A stretch of 64,000 nt of DNA from Hyphomicrobiales bacterium (GCA_017305715.1 JAFKKG010000011.1:62001-126000), one strand, 5' to 3'. Shown: positions 26,129-34,628, counted from the first letter of the stretch. The notes: generated by a model not told the origin, from the letters alone. Numbers and translations: made by a program.

Positions 26129-26908
26129 TCAGCGGTCCTGGTAAGTCGGTTCGCGCTTCTCGACGAATGCGCGCATGCCCTCTTTCCGATCGTTCAGGGC
26201 GAATGCGGCATGAAGACTTCGTCGTTCATAGCGCAAGCCCTCCGAGAGCGGAGTTTCATAGGCGCGATCGACGCATTCCTTGATCATCATCACGACGGGC
26301 TGCGACAGGCGCGCAATCCTGGCTGCGGTGCGTATCGCCTCGTCGACCAGCTCGTTGTCGGCGACGACGCGGCTGACCAGACCCGAACGCTCGGCCTCGG
26401 CCGCATCCATCATGCGACCCGAGAGACACATCTCCATCGCTTTCGATTTTCCGATGAAGCGGGGCAGGCGCTGCGTTCCGCCGCCGCCCGGCGGTATTCC
26501 CACCGTCACTTCGAGTTGGCCGAACTTTGCGGAGGCGGATGCGATGATGAAGTCGCACATCATCGCCAGTTCGCATCCGCCGCCGAGGGCGTATCCGGCA
26601 ACGGCCGCGATGACCGGCTTCCGGCACCGCGTCAATCGAATCCAGTCGCCGGCATTGAAGTCGTCCCGGTAGACGTCGGCGAAGGTCTCCATCGCGGCCA
26701 TTTCGCCGATATCGGCGCCGGCTGCAAATGCGCGATCGTCGCCCGTCAGCACGATCGCCTTGATGTCAGTCGATTCCTCGAACGTATCGAGCGCATGCGC
26801 CAGTTCCTTGATCACGGCGCCGCACAGGGCATTGCGCACATGCGGTCGATTGAACCGTATCAGTGCAACTGCGTCGTGTCGTTCGGTCGACAGGTATTGA
26901 TACGTCAT
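26129..26908 (-). CDS. Enoyl-CoA hydratase/isomerase family protein
   Basis: The 259-residue crotonase-fold protein has the oxyanion-hole segments AFAAGADIGEM (about residues 63-73) and ALGGGCELAMMCDFIIAS (about 107-124), then GQLEVTVGIPPGGGGTQRLPRFIG with the catalytic glutamate region. It would hydrate trans-2-enoyl-CoA in fatty-acid or aromatic-acid breakdown. The start at 26908 gives the family's normal N-terminus (MTYQYLSTERHDAVALIRFNRP). It is divergent from a LysR regulator starting at 27015, which likely controls it. Confidence 0.93.
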   Translation of the reverse strand: MTYQYLSTERHDAVALIRFNRPHVRNALCGAVIKELAHALDTFEESTDIKAIVLTGDDRAFAAGADIGEMAAMETFADVYRDDFNAGDWIRLTRCRKPVIAAVAGYALGGGCELAMMCDFIIASASAKFGQLEVTVGIPPGGGGTQRLPRFIGKSKAMEMCLSGRMMDAAEAERSGLVSRVVADNELVDEAIRTAARIARLSQPVVMMIKECVDRAYETPLSEGLRYERRSLHAAFALNDRKEGMRAFVEKREPTYQDR

Positions 26909-27014
26909 GATCTGATCCTTCGAGGCCAATGGCGGATGCCGCTGGTTCAGACTAACGATCGGATGTACCATTTGTATAATAGATTAGGTTGACGACAACC
27001 CATAGGAAATATCG

Positions 27015-27863
27015 ATGAAGATGCAGCACTTGCGTTTTCTGGTTGCGGTCGTTGATGCCGGCGGCGTCGGCAAGGCGGCGGACCGCTTGCGCCTGGCGCA
27101 GCCGACCGTATCGGCCGGACTCAAGGCGTTGGAGATAGAACTGGGCCAGCCCTTGTTCGAGCGCACGGGTGGCCGGCGGCTTAGTCCGACGCCGCGCGCG
27201 CTGGAATTCTGCAGGAGCGCCACCGATATTCTTCAGCGGTGCGACGAGGCACGGCGGCAGTTTCGCAGAACGGACACCAGGCCCGCAAGGCTGCGGGTCG
27301 GTGTGCTGCCGACCATCTCCAGCCAGCGCGTGGGTGCGTTCGTTTCGGCTCTGGCCGGCAACGAGGCGGCCGATCGCTTGCAATTGTGGGAGGGCAATCC
27401 AAGCCGGCTTGCCGACTGGATGCGTGACGGACGTATCGATGCATGTTGGACGACGGTCGTCGAGGATGGCCGGTTCGCGAAGGTTCTATGGCGCGAGCCG
27501 TTTGTCGCGCTGGTTTCGCCGAAGCATCGCTTCTGCCGGGAATCGACGATTTCGCTCGCGGACCTCGACCGCGAGCCGATCGTTCTGCGCGGCAGTTGCG
27601 AAATGCCGCGGGGGCGCCTGTGGTCCGAGAAGGTCAAGCCGAGAATCGTGGCCCGTATCGATCGCGACGAAATGGCACTGAGGCTCGTGGCATCCGGGGT
27701 CGGTCTTGCCGTTGCGCCCAAAAGCCTTGCGACGAAAGACGTCGTCGCGCGAACAATTCGTGATCTCAGGACCGTTCGCTGCATCGGATTGAAATGGCGA
27801 CCGGAGCTGCGGGATGACGCGCTGCGGCTACTGATCGCAGCCGTTGAGGCGGGAGGGTCATGA
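27015..27863 (+). CDS. LysR family transcriptional regulator
   Basis: The 282-residue protein has the LysR helix-turn-helix (MQHLRFLVAVVDAGGVGKAADRLRLAQPTVSAGLKALEIELG pattern at residues 3-45) and an effector domain (ARLRVGVLPTISS onward). It is divergent from the enoyl-CoA hydratase gene across 106 bp. That gap contains TTGTATAAT, probably part of the shared promoter/operator. The effector is unknown, but a CoA-ester or acid of the pathway is likely by context. Confidence 0.9.
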   Translation: MKMQHLRFLVAVVDAGGVGKAADRLRLAQPTVSAGLKALEIELGQPLFERTGGRRLSPTPRALEFCRSATDILQRCDEARRQFRRTDTRPARLRVGVLPTISSQRVGAFVSALAGNEAADRLQLWEGNPSRLADWMRDGRIDACWTTVVEDGRFAKVLWREPFVALVSPKHRFCRESTISLADLDREPIVLRGSCEMPRGRLWSEKVKPRIVARIDRDEMALRLVASGVGLAVAPKSLATKDVVARTIRDLRTVRCIGLKWRPELRDDALRLLIAAVEAGGS

Positions 27864-28029
27864 TTTGCGCGCTGCTGGCACCGCGCCGTTGCGGAAGCTG
27901 AGTTTCGGTTCTCGATGCGGCAGTTTTTGCCGCGAACAAGCATCTGCGCGCTCGAAAAGACTCTAGCCAATGACATGCTTGTTGAATAGAACCGCGCCAT
28001 AAGAACGTCGGCATATTTTGAGAGGATGC

Positions 28030-28449
28030 ATGATTTCATTCGCAGGCATGGCGAAGCGCGCAGGCATGGCAGCGGTGCTGGTTGCAATCGCCCATCCCGA
28101 TGCCGGTCATGCCCAGGCCGACACCGGCTTTCCGTTCGGCATGGAAATGACCATGGATGTGAGGCCGATGCCGGGATCGAAACGAATCCCGAACCTGGAG
28201 ATCGGCGATGCCGGCGAAGTGGTGCTCGAACTCTGGTGCAAGGGCGGCAAGGGGCAGTTTTCGGTGGCGGGCAACACCGTGATTTTCGTCGCCGGCGCGA
28301 TGGAAAACCGCACCTGCGCGCCGGATCGCGCCCGGGCCGACGACGAACTGATGGCTGCGCTGGCCGATGCCGCGACCTGGACCAGGCAGGGCGATGCCAT
28401 CTCGTTCATCGGCAGCAAGACGCTGCGGTTCCGGCTCAATACGAATTAG
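28030..28449 (+). CDS. Exported META-domain-like protein
   Basis: The 139-residue protein has a signal peptide ending near GHAQA and a C-terminal region that fits the META/HslJ fold. VVLELWCKGGKGQFSVAGNTV precedes a cysteine-containing stretch, then DELMAALADAATWTRQGDAISFIGSKTLRFRL. META proteins include heat-inducible and inhibitor-like periplasmic proteins. The ATG at 28030 is chosen, with AGAGGA just upstream; a TTG at 28018 is also in frame. The gene is convergent with the double-glycine peptide at 28486. Confidence 0.75.
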   Translation: MISFAGMAKRAGMAAVLVAIAHPDAGHAQADTGFPFGMEMTMDVRPMPGSKRIPNLEIGDAGEVVLELWCKGGKGQFSVAGNTVIFVAGAMENRTCAPDRARADDELMAALADAATWTRQGDAISFIGSKTLRFRLNTN

Positions 28450-28485
28450 GCCGCGATTTCATCACGCGGCAGGCCGCGGCCGCAA

Positions 28486-28659
28486 TCAGCGGCCGAATGA
28501 GAAAATCCCCGGCGGAAGCGGCTGCGGGTTGAGGGCGACCCGCTCGAGCGCAGACGTAAACTGGCGCTGAAGGCCGCTCACGATGATGATGCCACCCGCG
28601 ACACGATCGAGTTCGTCGGAAGTCAATTCTTCGTTCTTGATGGGCGTGAAATCGGTCAT
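28486..28659 (-). CDS. Double-glycine-leader peptide with NPQPLPP tail (RiPP/bacteriocin-like precursor), copy 1
   Basis: The 57-residue peptide starts MTDFTPIKNEELTSDELDRV and continues AGG. The segment ELTSDELDRVAGG is a typical double-glycine leader (residues 11-23), as used by C39 peptidase transporters for bacteriocins and other peptides. The presumed core then reads IIIVSGLQRQFTS, LERVALNPQPLPPGIF. A near-identical paralogue sits at 40029-40217. AAGGGGAC is the ribosome site. The upstream 90 bases are homologous in both copies and contain a CRP-like palindrome. No peptidase or modifying enzyme lies nearby. The role is unknown. Confidence 0.8.
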   Translation of the reverse strand: MTDFTPIKNEELTSDELDRVAGGIIIVSGLQRQFTSALERVALNPQPLPPGIFSFGR

Positions 28660-28734
28660 GGTCGGGTCCCCTTGGTTCGGCACGGCATGATGCCTGCGCC
28701 GAACGGGACATTGCCTGCGCCGGTCCGGCTTGTT

Positions 28735-28750
28735 TGTGATCGAGGTCACT
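28735..28750 (-). promoter_or_regulatory. CRP-like palindrome upstream of double-glycine peptide 1
   Basis: TGTGATCGAGGTCACT follows the CRP consensus TGTGA-N6-TCACA with one mismatch. It lies 75 bases upstream of the peptide ATG. The same position is occupied by a similar site before the paralogue at 40029, and related sites lie before 44977 and 45873. Confidence 0.65.
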
Positions 28751-28861
28751 TAGGCCAAGGCCGGCGGCTCGGCGTCGGGCCCCCGCCCATAGCGCTTGAG
28801 CGCCTTGAGCATCTCCAGCATGTCGTTTCGTAGGCGATCGCGCTTCAAGGCGATCGTGTCG
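28750..28861 (-). pseudogene. Possible remnant of a LysR regulator C-terminus
   Basis: The minus strand after the kinase stop codon reads RDRLRNDMLEMLKALKRYGR before a stop at 28750. This resembles the C-terminal residues of the LysR protein at 33723-34628 ([19 protein letters not shown]). No upstream part is left in frame. It may be a relic of a regulator gene once located here, or a small spurious frame. Confidence 0.4.
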
Positions 28862-30187
28862 TCAATTCGAAAATTCGAGCCGCGCTTCCAATCCGCCGCC
28901 GTTGCGATTGGCGAGCGTGAGCGTCCCGCGAAGCGCGCTGGCAAGTTGCTGGGCGATGGCAAGGCCGAGCCCGGTGCCACCGGTTTCGCGACTGCGCGAA
29001 GCCTCGACCCGGTAAAACGGTAAGAACACCGACTTCAGATGCTCGTCGGGAATACCGGGGCCGCGGTCCGATACGGTGATCGTGATGCCGTTCGAGCGTT
29101 GCGCATCGATGGCGACTTCGACATCCTCGCCGAACTTCAGCCCGTTATCGATCAGGTTGATCATGATGCGGCGCAAGGCCTGCGGGTGCGTGAGAATCGT
29201 CACCCCGCGTTCTCCGGCAAAGCGAAGCGATTTTCCGGCGTCGGAATAGTCGCAGACGAGGCTGTCGATAAGGGCATGCAGGTCGGTCTGGCACCGCTGC
29301 TTGCTGACCTCGTCGCGTCCGCGGGCCAGGGCAAGACCCTGCTTGACGAGCGTTTGCATTTCCTGCAGGTCACCCTGCAGCTTTTCCTTGGCGTCGCTCT
29401 CCCCCAGGAAATCAGCGCGCAGCCGCATGCGCGTGATCGGATTCTGAAGACGGCGCGAGATTCCCGCCAGGATCTGGATCCGCTCCACAGCCTGCTCGGC
29501 AATGCGTCGCTGCATGGCGTTGAAGGCGGTAGCGGCGCGCGCCACTTCCTTCGGACCATCCTCCGGGAGCAACTCGCCGCGCAGATCCGAACCCAGGTTG
29601 TTGGCCGCGCGCTCGAGGCGCGCCAGCGGTCGTGTCGCGAGCTTCACGGCAACCCAGGTGAAGAATGCGAGAAGACAGAGCTGAACGGCGAGCGCCGCGG
29701 GCAACCAGGGCGAACTCACCCTCCTCGGCGCGCGGTATTCGATCGTCACCGGACTGCCGTCCTCAAGGCGAATGAGCATGCCTCTTTTCGATCGCTCCGG
29801 TGGATCGAGGTAGACATAGTTCACGTCGTGGCCGGCTCCAAGCTCGGCCCTGAGGGCCGCCAAAAACACTTTCCCTCGAGGTCTGAGCGGCTCATGTGCC
29901 TCGCCGCCGCCCTTGAGAACGTATCGATATGCAGGTTTGGCGAAGCGATCCAGCCATGCGGGTCTTTCTTCGGGCTTGACCCGGTCGAGGATAGCGACTT
30001 CCGTCGCGACGCTCCTCATGAAGTAGTCATCCGACTGCTCGTTGCTGGGGCTGAAGACATTAAGGGCGACCAGACCAAAGGACAGCAGATGCGCAGCCAG
30101 CAGACCGGCGAACAGGATGATCGCCAGCCGGCGGAACAGTGAGTCCGGCCAAAGACGCGCCGCCATACGTCGAAGGTGGGCGCTCAT
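28862..30187 (-). CDS. Sensor histidine kinase paralogue 2: ATPase domain intact, phosphoacceptor His replaced by Arg
   Basis: The 441-residue protein has two hydrophobic segments (about residues 20-42 and 170-190) around a periplasmic domain, then HAMP and a DHp region. The H-box reads LAGISRRLQNPITRMRLR, so the histidine expected after IS is arginine (confirmed in the DNA as CGC). The ATPase domain is complete: N box NLIDNGLKF, G1 DRGPGIPDEH and G2 GTGLGLAIAQQLA. Its ATG overlaps the stop of the upstream kinase (ATGA). It cannot autophosphorylate in the usual way and could instead phosphorylate the paralogue in trans. It is the last gene of the three-gene operon. Confidence 0.9.
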   Translation of the reverse strand: MSAHLRRMAARLWPDSLFRRLAIILFAGLLAAHLLSFGLVALNVFSPSNEQSDDYFMRSVATEVAILDRVKPEERPAWLDRFAKPAYRYVLKGGGEAHEPLRPRGKVFLAALRAELGAGHDVNYVYLDPPERSKRGMLIRLEDGSPVTIEYRAPRRVSSPWLPAALAVQLCLLAFFTWVAVKLATRPLARLERAANNLGSDLRGELLPEDGPKEVARAATAFNAMQRRIAEQAVERIQILAGISRRLQNPITRMRLRADFLGESDAKEKLQGDLQEMQTLVKQGLALARGRDEVSKQRCQTDLHALIDSLVCDYSDAGKSLRFAGERGVTILTHPQALRRIMINLIDNGLKFGEDVEVAIDAQRSNGITITVSDRGPGIPDEHLKSVFLPFYRVEASRSRETGGTGLGLAIAQQLASALRGTLTLANRNGGGLEARLEFSN

Positions 30188-31116
30188 GACGGCTCCCGCG
30201 ATGCTTCGACGACGACATGCATGGAGTCCGACGGGCCAATGTCGCACTCCCGCGCCAGGGCAAGCCCCTGCTTGACGAGCGTCTGCATTTCCTGCAGGTC
30301 GCCCTGCAGCTTTTCCCTGGCGTCGCTGTCGCCCAGGAAATCAGCGCGCAGCCGCATCCGCGTGATCGGGGTCTGAAGATCGTGCGAGATTGCCGCCAGA
30401 ATCTGGATTCGTTCGGCGACCTGCTCGGCAATGCGTCGCTGCATGGCGTTGAGCGCGGCAGCGGTGCGCGCCACCTCCTTCGGACCATCCTCCGGGAGCG
30501 GCTCGCCGCGCAAATCCGAGCCCAGGCCGTTCGCCGCGCGCTCGAGGCGCGCCAGCGGTTGCGTCGCGAGCTTTACGGCAACCCAGACAAAGAATGCGAT
30601 GATACAGAGTTGAAGGGCGAGCGCCGCCGGCAACCAGGGCGAAATGATTTCCTTCGGCGGAAAGACTGCGATCGTCACGGGGCTACCGTCCTTCAGGTGC
30701 ATGCGTATGCCCCGCCGCAGTCGCTGCGGTGGATCGAAGTAGACAAAATTTGCGTCGTGGTCGGGCCCCAGCGCGGCCCGCAAACGCGCGATATTCGCTT
30801 GCCGTCGTTTGGGTGTCTCCGCCTCCAGCTCTCCCTCATCGCTGAGAATGTATCGCCAATGGCGTCGAGAGAGGCGGTCGAGCCAGGCGGGTCTTTCTTC
30901 AGGCTTGAGGTAGTCGAGGAAAGCGACCGCTTCCGCGATGTCCGCAGCAGCATATTTACTCCCCAGTTCGTCTTCGATAGCGATGCGGTCGAGGGCGATC
31001 AAAACGAAGGCCAGCACATGTGCAACCACAAGGCCGGAAAACAGGATCATCGCCAGCCGGCCGAACAGGGAGTCCGGCCAAAGACGCCACGCCACGGGCC
31101 GAAAACAAGCGCTCAT
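30184..31116 (-). CDS. Sensor histidine kinase paralogue 1: phosphoacceptor His present, ATPase domain missing
   Basis: The 310-residue protein is a close paralogue of the downstream kinase, with the same TM-periplasmic-TM-HAMP-DHp layout. Its H-box AAISHDLQTPITRMRLR keeps the phosphoacceptor histidine (about residue 249). It stops after the second DHp helix (QTLVKQGLALAREC) plus 20 unrelated residues, with no N, G1 or G2 box. It therefore cannot bind ATP itself. The ATG overlaps the response-regulator stop, and its own stop overlaps the second kinase start, both as ATGA, which implies coupled translation and 1:1 production. Confidence 0.9.
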   Translation of the reverse strand: MSACFRPVAWRLWPDSLFGRLAMILFSGLVVAHVLAFVLIALDRIAIEDELGSKYAAADIAEAVAFLDYLKPEERPAWLDRLSRRHWRYILSDEGELEAETPKRRQANIARLRAALGPDHDANFVYFDPPQRLRRGIRMHLKDGSPVTIAVFPPKEIISPWLPAALALQLCIIAFFVWVAVKLATQPLARLERAANGLGSDLRGEPLPEDGPKEVARTAAALNAMQRRIAEQVAERIQILAAISHDLQTPITRMRLRADFLGDSDAREKLQGDLQEMQTLVKQGLALARECDIGPSDSMHVVVEASREPS

Positions 31117-31853
31117 GTCGGACCCTGCAATGCCTCGACGGCGGCCGTAAAGACGTAGCCTTCGCTGCGCACCGTCTTGATATAGGACGGCTCCCGGGCG
31201 TCTTCGCGCAATCGCTGGCGAAGGCGGCTGACGAGAAGGTCTATCGACCGATCGAAGACTTCGGCCTCACGACCTTGCGTCAGGTCGAGCAGTTGATCGC
31301 GATTGAGGACATGCTGAGGGTGATCGAGAAACACGCGCAACAATCGGTATTCGGCGCCGCTCAGCGAGACCACGGTCTCGTTGGAGTCGACCAGGCAACG
31401 CCCGGCCGTATCGAGCTTCCATTCGCCGAACCGGAACAGGCGGGCCTTCTCCGACGCCGCAAGGTTGCGGGGCAGCATCTCGGCCCTGCGCAAGACCGAG
31501 CGGATTCGTGCGAGCAGCTCGCGCGGCGCAAACGGCTTCGTGAGATAGTCGTCCGCCCCCATCTCAAGGCCGACGATGCGGTCCGCCTCATCGCCGCGCG
31601 CCGTCAGCATCAGGATCGGAATCTCATAGGGTTGATTTGCGCGCAAGTTGCGGCAGAGCGTGAGGCCGTCGTCCCCCGGCAGCATGAGGTCAAGCACGAT
31701 CAGATCGATCCGGTGGCTTGCGAGAACCTCGCGCATCTGCCGCCCGTTGGCTACCGTAGTGACCCGATAGCCGTGGCCGGCAAAGTATCGGTCCAGCAGT
31801 TCGCGCAGACCCAGGTCATCGTCGACGACAAGAATGTGGTCCGAATTCCCCAT
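31113..31853 (-). CDS. OmpR/PhoB family response regulator
   Basis: The 246-residue protein has a receiver domain (LVVDDDLGL acidic pocket, IVLDLMLPGDDG phosphoacceptor Asp, LTARG, DYLTKPFAPREL lysine) and a winged-helix DNA-binding domain (VSLSGAEYRLLRVFLDHPQHVLNRDQLLD). The start is ATG at 31853 (MGNSDHILVVDDDLG); the open frame further upstream has no family match. It is the first gene of an operon with two complementary sensor kinases and is presumably their partner. The target genes are unknown. Confidence 0.93.
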   Translation of the reverse strand: MGNSDHILVVDDDLGLRELLDRYFAGHGYRVTTVANGRQMREVLASHRIDLIVLDLMLPGDDGLTLCRNLRANQPYEIPILMLTARGDEADRIVGLEMGADDYLTKPFAPRELLARIRSVLRRAEMLPRNLAASEKARLFRFGEWKLDTAGRCLVDSNETVVSLSGAEYRLLRVFLDHPQHVLNRDQLLDLTQGREAEVFDRSIDLLVSRLRQRLREDAREPSYIKTVRSEGYVFTAAVEALQGPT

Positions 31854-32024
31854 ACACGCCAGAGTACCCAACCGCCGGGGCAAGCGACATCCTATTTTGT
31901 AACATAATGTATCGTTCTGGCGGCCCGACACAGAAAATTTCAAAATGGTCAGCCTCGGAAATTCGCGAGATACATCGGACACTTCCAGTGATGCTTCGCT
32001 TCCTTTCGGACGAAAGCGGTGTCG
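31854..32024. other. Upstream region of the response-regulator operon
   Basis: No gene is supported here. The AT-rich stretch 31890-31915 (read on the minus strand as TACATTATGTTACAAAAT) is the probable promoter of the response-regulator operon. No further element could be fixed. Confidence 0.4.
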
Positions 32025-32324
32025 ATGAACCCGGACAAGGATATGCTCTCCTTGCCAGCCGAGGCCAGATTGGGTGGCCCAGAAATGCCGTCCCCGCCGC
32101 CCGGCTACAGCGACGCGGGATGGCTGTAATGGCCCGACGACGAGACTTGGTCGTTTCAGTTCGTGCGGGTGCCCGGTGCGGCACAGGAGAGCGCGGGCAC
32201 CGTCTCGCAATGCTTTTCCGACCCTTGCAAAGCAATCGTATTCGATTGGCTGCAACGAAAGCTCGGCTCGGCCGAATGCATTGTCGCGAGCGCAGAAAAT
32301 GCATGCGGCTGCGCCGGAGCATGA
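32025..32324 (+). pseudogene. Possible degenerate small gene with one in-frame stop
   Basis: Reading from ATG at 32025 gives MNPDKDMLSLPAEARLGGPE and on to DAGWL, then TAA. The same frame continues for 64 further codons (WPDDETWSFQFVRVPGAAQE, ... ENACGCAGA) to TGA at 32322. The sequence across the stop looks protein-like, with Cys and Trp spacing not expected of random DNA. It could be a decayed gene or chance. I do not recognise a family. Confidence 0.3.
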
Positions 32325-32412
32325 TGCCCGACCGAACGGAATGGCCGCTTGGATATGTGCGACGGTATCCGTACCGGGACGGCGTTTATTTTCGGATTTG
32401 GGAGAACGGGTC

Positions 32413-32964
32413 ATGAGAATCCTATCAAGCCTTGTCGCGCCCTCGGCTGTTGCTATCCTTTCAACCGCATTGCTATGCGCGCTCGGTGGCCCGGCCGCGC
32501 CGCAAACGGCCAGCACGCTTCCCAGCGTCACCGTCGACGCGCCAAGGGAACTGGCAAGACCGCAACGGCCGGAGGTAACGCCACGAGGCTCCGGTCGGGT
32601 AGCACACCGAGCGGGCCGGACATCGCGATCCACTCAAATGGCGAATGGGACGTCGACCGGGGCTGCGCGGGGTCCTATCATGGTGAAGCTTGCCCGGCTC
32701 GAGAGGGAGGCCAGCAGTTGCAACGATGGTTGCGAGTCAAGCTTCAGGCGCGGCAAGGATCCTTGGGTTGGATGCAGCGAGTCGGGAGGGTATTACTCCG
32801 TTTTCTCAGCGACCTGCAAAGACACACTCACTCACAGGGACTACGTGCAATGCGTGGAGACCAAAATGTTTCTGGGTTGGGACCGACAACGATCCTGGTG
32901 GTATTGCACCGGTATGCTGGCTGGAGGGAAATTTCGGGTCACCGCGGAGAATCGAAACAGGTAG
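32413..32964 (+). CDS. Exported Cys-rich protein, tandem paralogue A
   Basis: The 183-residue protein has a signal peptide (MRILSSLVAPSAVAILSTAL, cleavage near PAAPQ) followed by a basic, Pro/Arg-rich linker. A C-terminal domain contains SCNDGC, then PWVGCSESGG, SATCK, YVQCVETKMFLGW and SWWYCTGMLAGGKF. Six cysteines suggest disulfide bonds in the periplasm. The next gene encodes a paralogue with the same layout. GGGAGAACGG precedes the ATG. The family is not recognised and no function is assigned. Confidence 0.75.
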   Translation: MRILSSLVAPSAVAILSTALLCALGGPAAPQTASTLPSVTVDAPRELARPQRPEVTPRGSGRVAHRAGRTSRSTQMANGTSTGAARGPIMVKLARLEREASSCNDGCESSFRRGKDPWVGCSESGGYYSVFSATCKDTLTHRDYVQCVETKMFLGWDRQRSWWYCTGMLAGGKFRVTAENRNR

Positions 32965-33096
32965 TGCATGCGTATCGAGGCTCGATGCCGGGCAGCTGAA
33001 CGGCGTCTGTGATTTGTCTTCGGAAGTGCTGGTTGGATGCGTGACATGGTGTTCGCACCGGGGCGGCATCTATGTCCGGATTTGGGGGAGCATGTC

Positions 33097-33693
33097 GTGA
33101 GGTTGCCATCAAGCGTTGTCGCGCCTTCAGCTATCGCTATCCTCTCAACTGCATTGCTGTGCGGCCTGAGCGGCACGGCAGCCTCGCAAACCGCAACAGG
33201 TCCCGGCAACCAGCTTCCCAGCATCACGGTCCTGGCACCGAAGCAAGTGGCCAGGCCGCGCCGGGCGGAGCCGGCGGCAAGGCCACAAAGGCGGACGCCG
33301 CCGGTGGCAAACAGGATTGCAGCCCGCCCGACATCGCCAGCGCCTCAAACGCAACCGGCAACCGCTCAAAAGCCGGCGCCCGGTTCAGTGATGGCAAGGA
33401 TTGCTGCGCTTGAGAAGACCTCCGGCAGTTGCAACGACGGTTGCCAAACAAGCTTCAAATACGGCAACCAACCGTGGAACGGATGCTCCGTGTCGGCCGG
33501 GGATTTTACGTTATCGGCAACGTGCAAAAACGGACGCAACTACAAAACCTACCAGGAGTGCCACGAGACCGGAATGTTTTTGGGCGCGAGACAATTTGAA
33601 GTCTGGTGGTATTGCAGCAGCCTGCACGCCGGGGGCAAGCTTTCCGGGGAGAAGGTTCAGCTCGCCGAACTCAAGCGATCAAGACGTCGCTAG
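33097..33693 (+). CDS. Exported Cys-rich protein, tandem paralogue B
   Basis: This 198-residue paralogue of the preceding gene has a matching signal peptide (VRLPSSVVAPSAIAILSTAL, cleavage near TAASQ), a longer Ala/Pro/Arg-rich linker and the same cysteine domain: SCNDGCQTSF, PWNGCSVSAGDF, SATCKNG, YQECHETGMFLG and WWYCSSLHAGGKLSG. The start is GTG at 33097 with GGGGGAG at 33084-33090. The DNA upstream of both starts is similar, so the duplication included the leader. Confidence 0.75.
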   Translation: MRLPSSVVAPSAIAILSTALLCGLSGTAASQTATGPGNQLPSITVLAPKQVARPRRAEPAARPQRRTPPVANRIAARPTSPAPQTQPATAQKPAPGSVMARIAALEKTSGSCNDGCQTSFKYGNQPWNGCSVSAGDFTLSATCKNGRNYKTYQECHETGMFLGARQFEVWWYCSSLHAGGKLSGEKVQLAELKRSRRR

Positions 33694-33722
33694 TCGATGC
33701 GAGCTCGGCTTCATGCCGTGCA

Positions 33723-34628
33723 TCACGCCTCTTTTGCGTAGCGCTTGAGCGACGCCTTGAGCATATCGAGCATGTCGTCCCGCACGGCATCGCGGGTGCC
33801 GCGCGCCCAGGCCGCCGCCAGCGGCAACCGCTTCATGTCGGTCGTGGTCAGCGGGACATAGCGCACCCCGCGCACGGCCATTCGCGACGTCCATCGCGGG
33901 ACGATGGCGACCCCCAATCCGGCGGCGACGAGGTTCACGATGGTCTGCTTTTCATCGGCGAGCTGCACCACCCGCGCCTGCAATCCGGCCTGCGCAAACA
34001 GTTTCATGGTCAGATCGTGACTGTGCGGGCGCGAGCGGCGCTCCGGCACGATCAGCGGCTGCTCGGCGACGTCGGCGATCGATACGCGCTTTCGTGAAGC
34101 GAGGGGATGGCGGTCGGCGACGGCGACCACCGGCGTCTCGTGCAGCAGAAACAGAAATTCGAGCCTTCGGTCCGGCTTCTCGGGCGGACGCACCAAAGCA
34201 AGGTCGAGGCGGCCGGACAGCAGCCGCGGCAGCAGCCGGATGGTTTTCTCCTCGGTCAGCTTCACCGTGACGTCCGGCCGCCGCTTGCGAAAATCCTGCA
34301 GCAGCATCGGCAGCAATCCGGCGGCCGCGCTGTCGATCGCACCGACCCGGATGGTGGCGGCCTCGCGCCGGCCGCGCGAGCGGAGTCGCGCCGCGACGCC
34401 GTCGGCCTGCGCCAATAGATTTCGCGCCTCCCGGAGCAGCACCGCGCCGTCGTCGGTCAGCGCGACGCTGCGGGTGGTGCGCGTCATCAGCCGGGTGCCG
34501 AGATCGTCCTCCAGCAGGCGGATGGTGCGTCCGAGCGCCGAGGGCAGCATGTCCAGCCGCTGCGCCGCGCGTCCGAAATGCAGTTCCTCGGCCGCGGCCA
34601 CGAAGCAGCGGAGCTGGTTCAATTCCAT
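33723..34628 (-). CDS. LysR family transcriptional regulator
   Basis: The 301-residue regulator starts [25 protein letters not shown], with the helix-turn-helix in residues 15-50, and has a LysR effector domain ([16 protein letters not shown] onward). It is divergent from a Bug/TctC protein, tartrate dehydrogenase and MBL-fold gene set starting at 34745. A near-palindrome in the 116-bp gap is a good operator candidate. It probably activates that set in response to a carboxylate. Confidence 0.93.
   Translation of the reverse strand: MELNQLRCFVAAAEELHFGRAAQRLDMLPSALGRTIRLLEDDLGTRLMTRTTRSVALTDDGAVLLREARNLLAQADGVAARLRSRGRREAATIRVGAIDSAAAGLLPMLLQDFRKRRPDVTVKLTEEKTIRLLPRLLSGRLDLALVRPPEKPDRRLEFLFLLHETPVVAVADRHPLASRKRVSIADVAEQPLIVPERRSRPHSHDLTMKLFAQAGLQARVVQLADEKQTIVNLVAAGLGVAIVPRWTSRMAVRGVRYVPLTTTDMKRLPLAAAWARGTRDAVRDDMLDMLKASLKRYAKEA

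Noticed and set aside
28660-28749. An upstream in-frame extension of the first double-Gly peptide (MTSITNKPDRRRQ...)
   Set aside because: The homologous region in copy 2 is a promoter/leader with the CRP-like site, and the conserved start MT-FTPIK with a ribosome site is at 28659.
31854-32633. Extension of the response-regulator frame upstream to about 506 residues
   Set aside because: The added part has no family match and is Arg/Pro-rich; the receiver domain starts at MGNSDHILVVDDD (31853).
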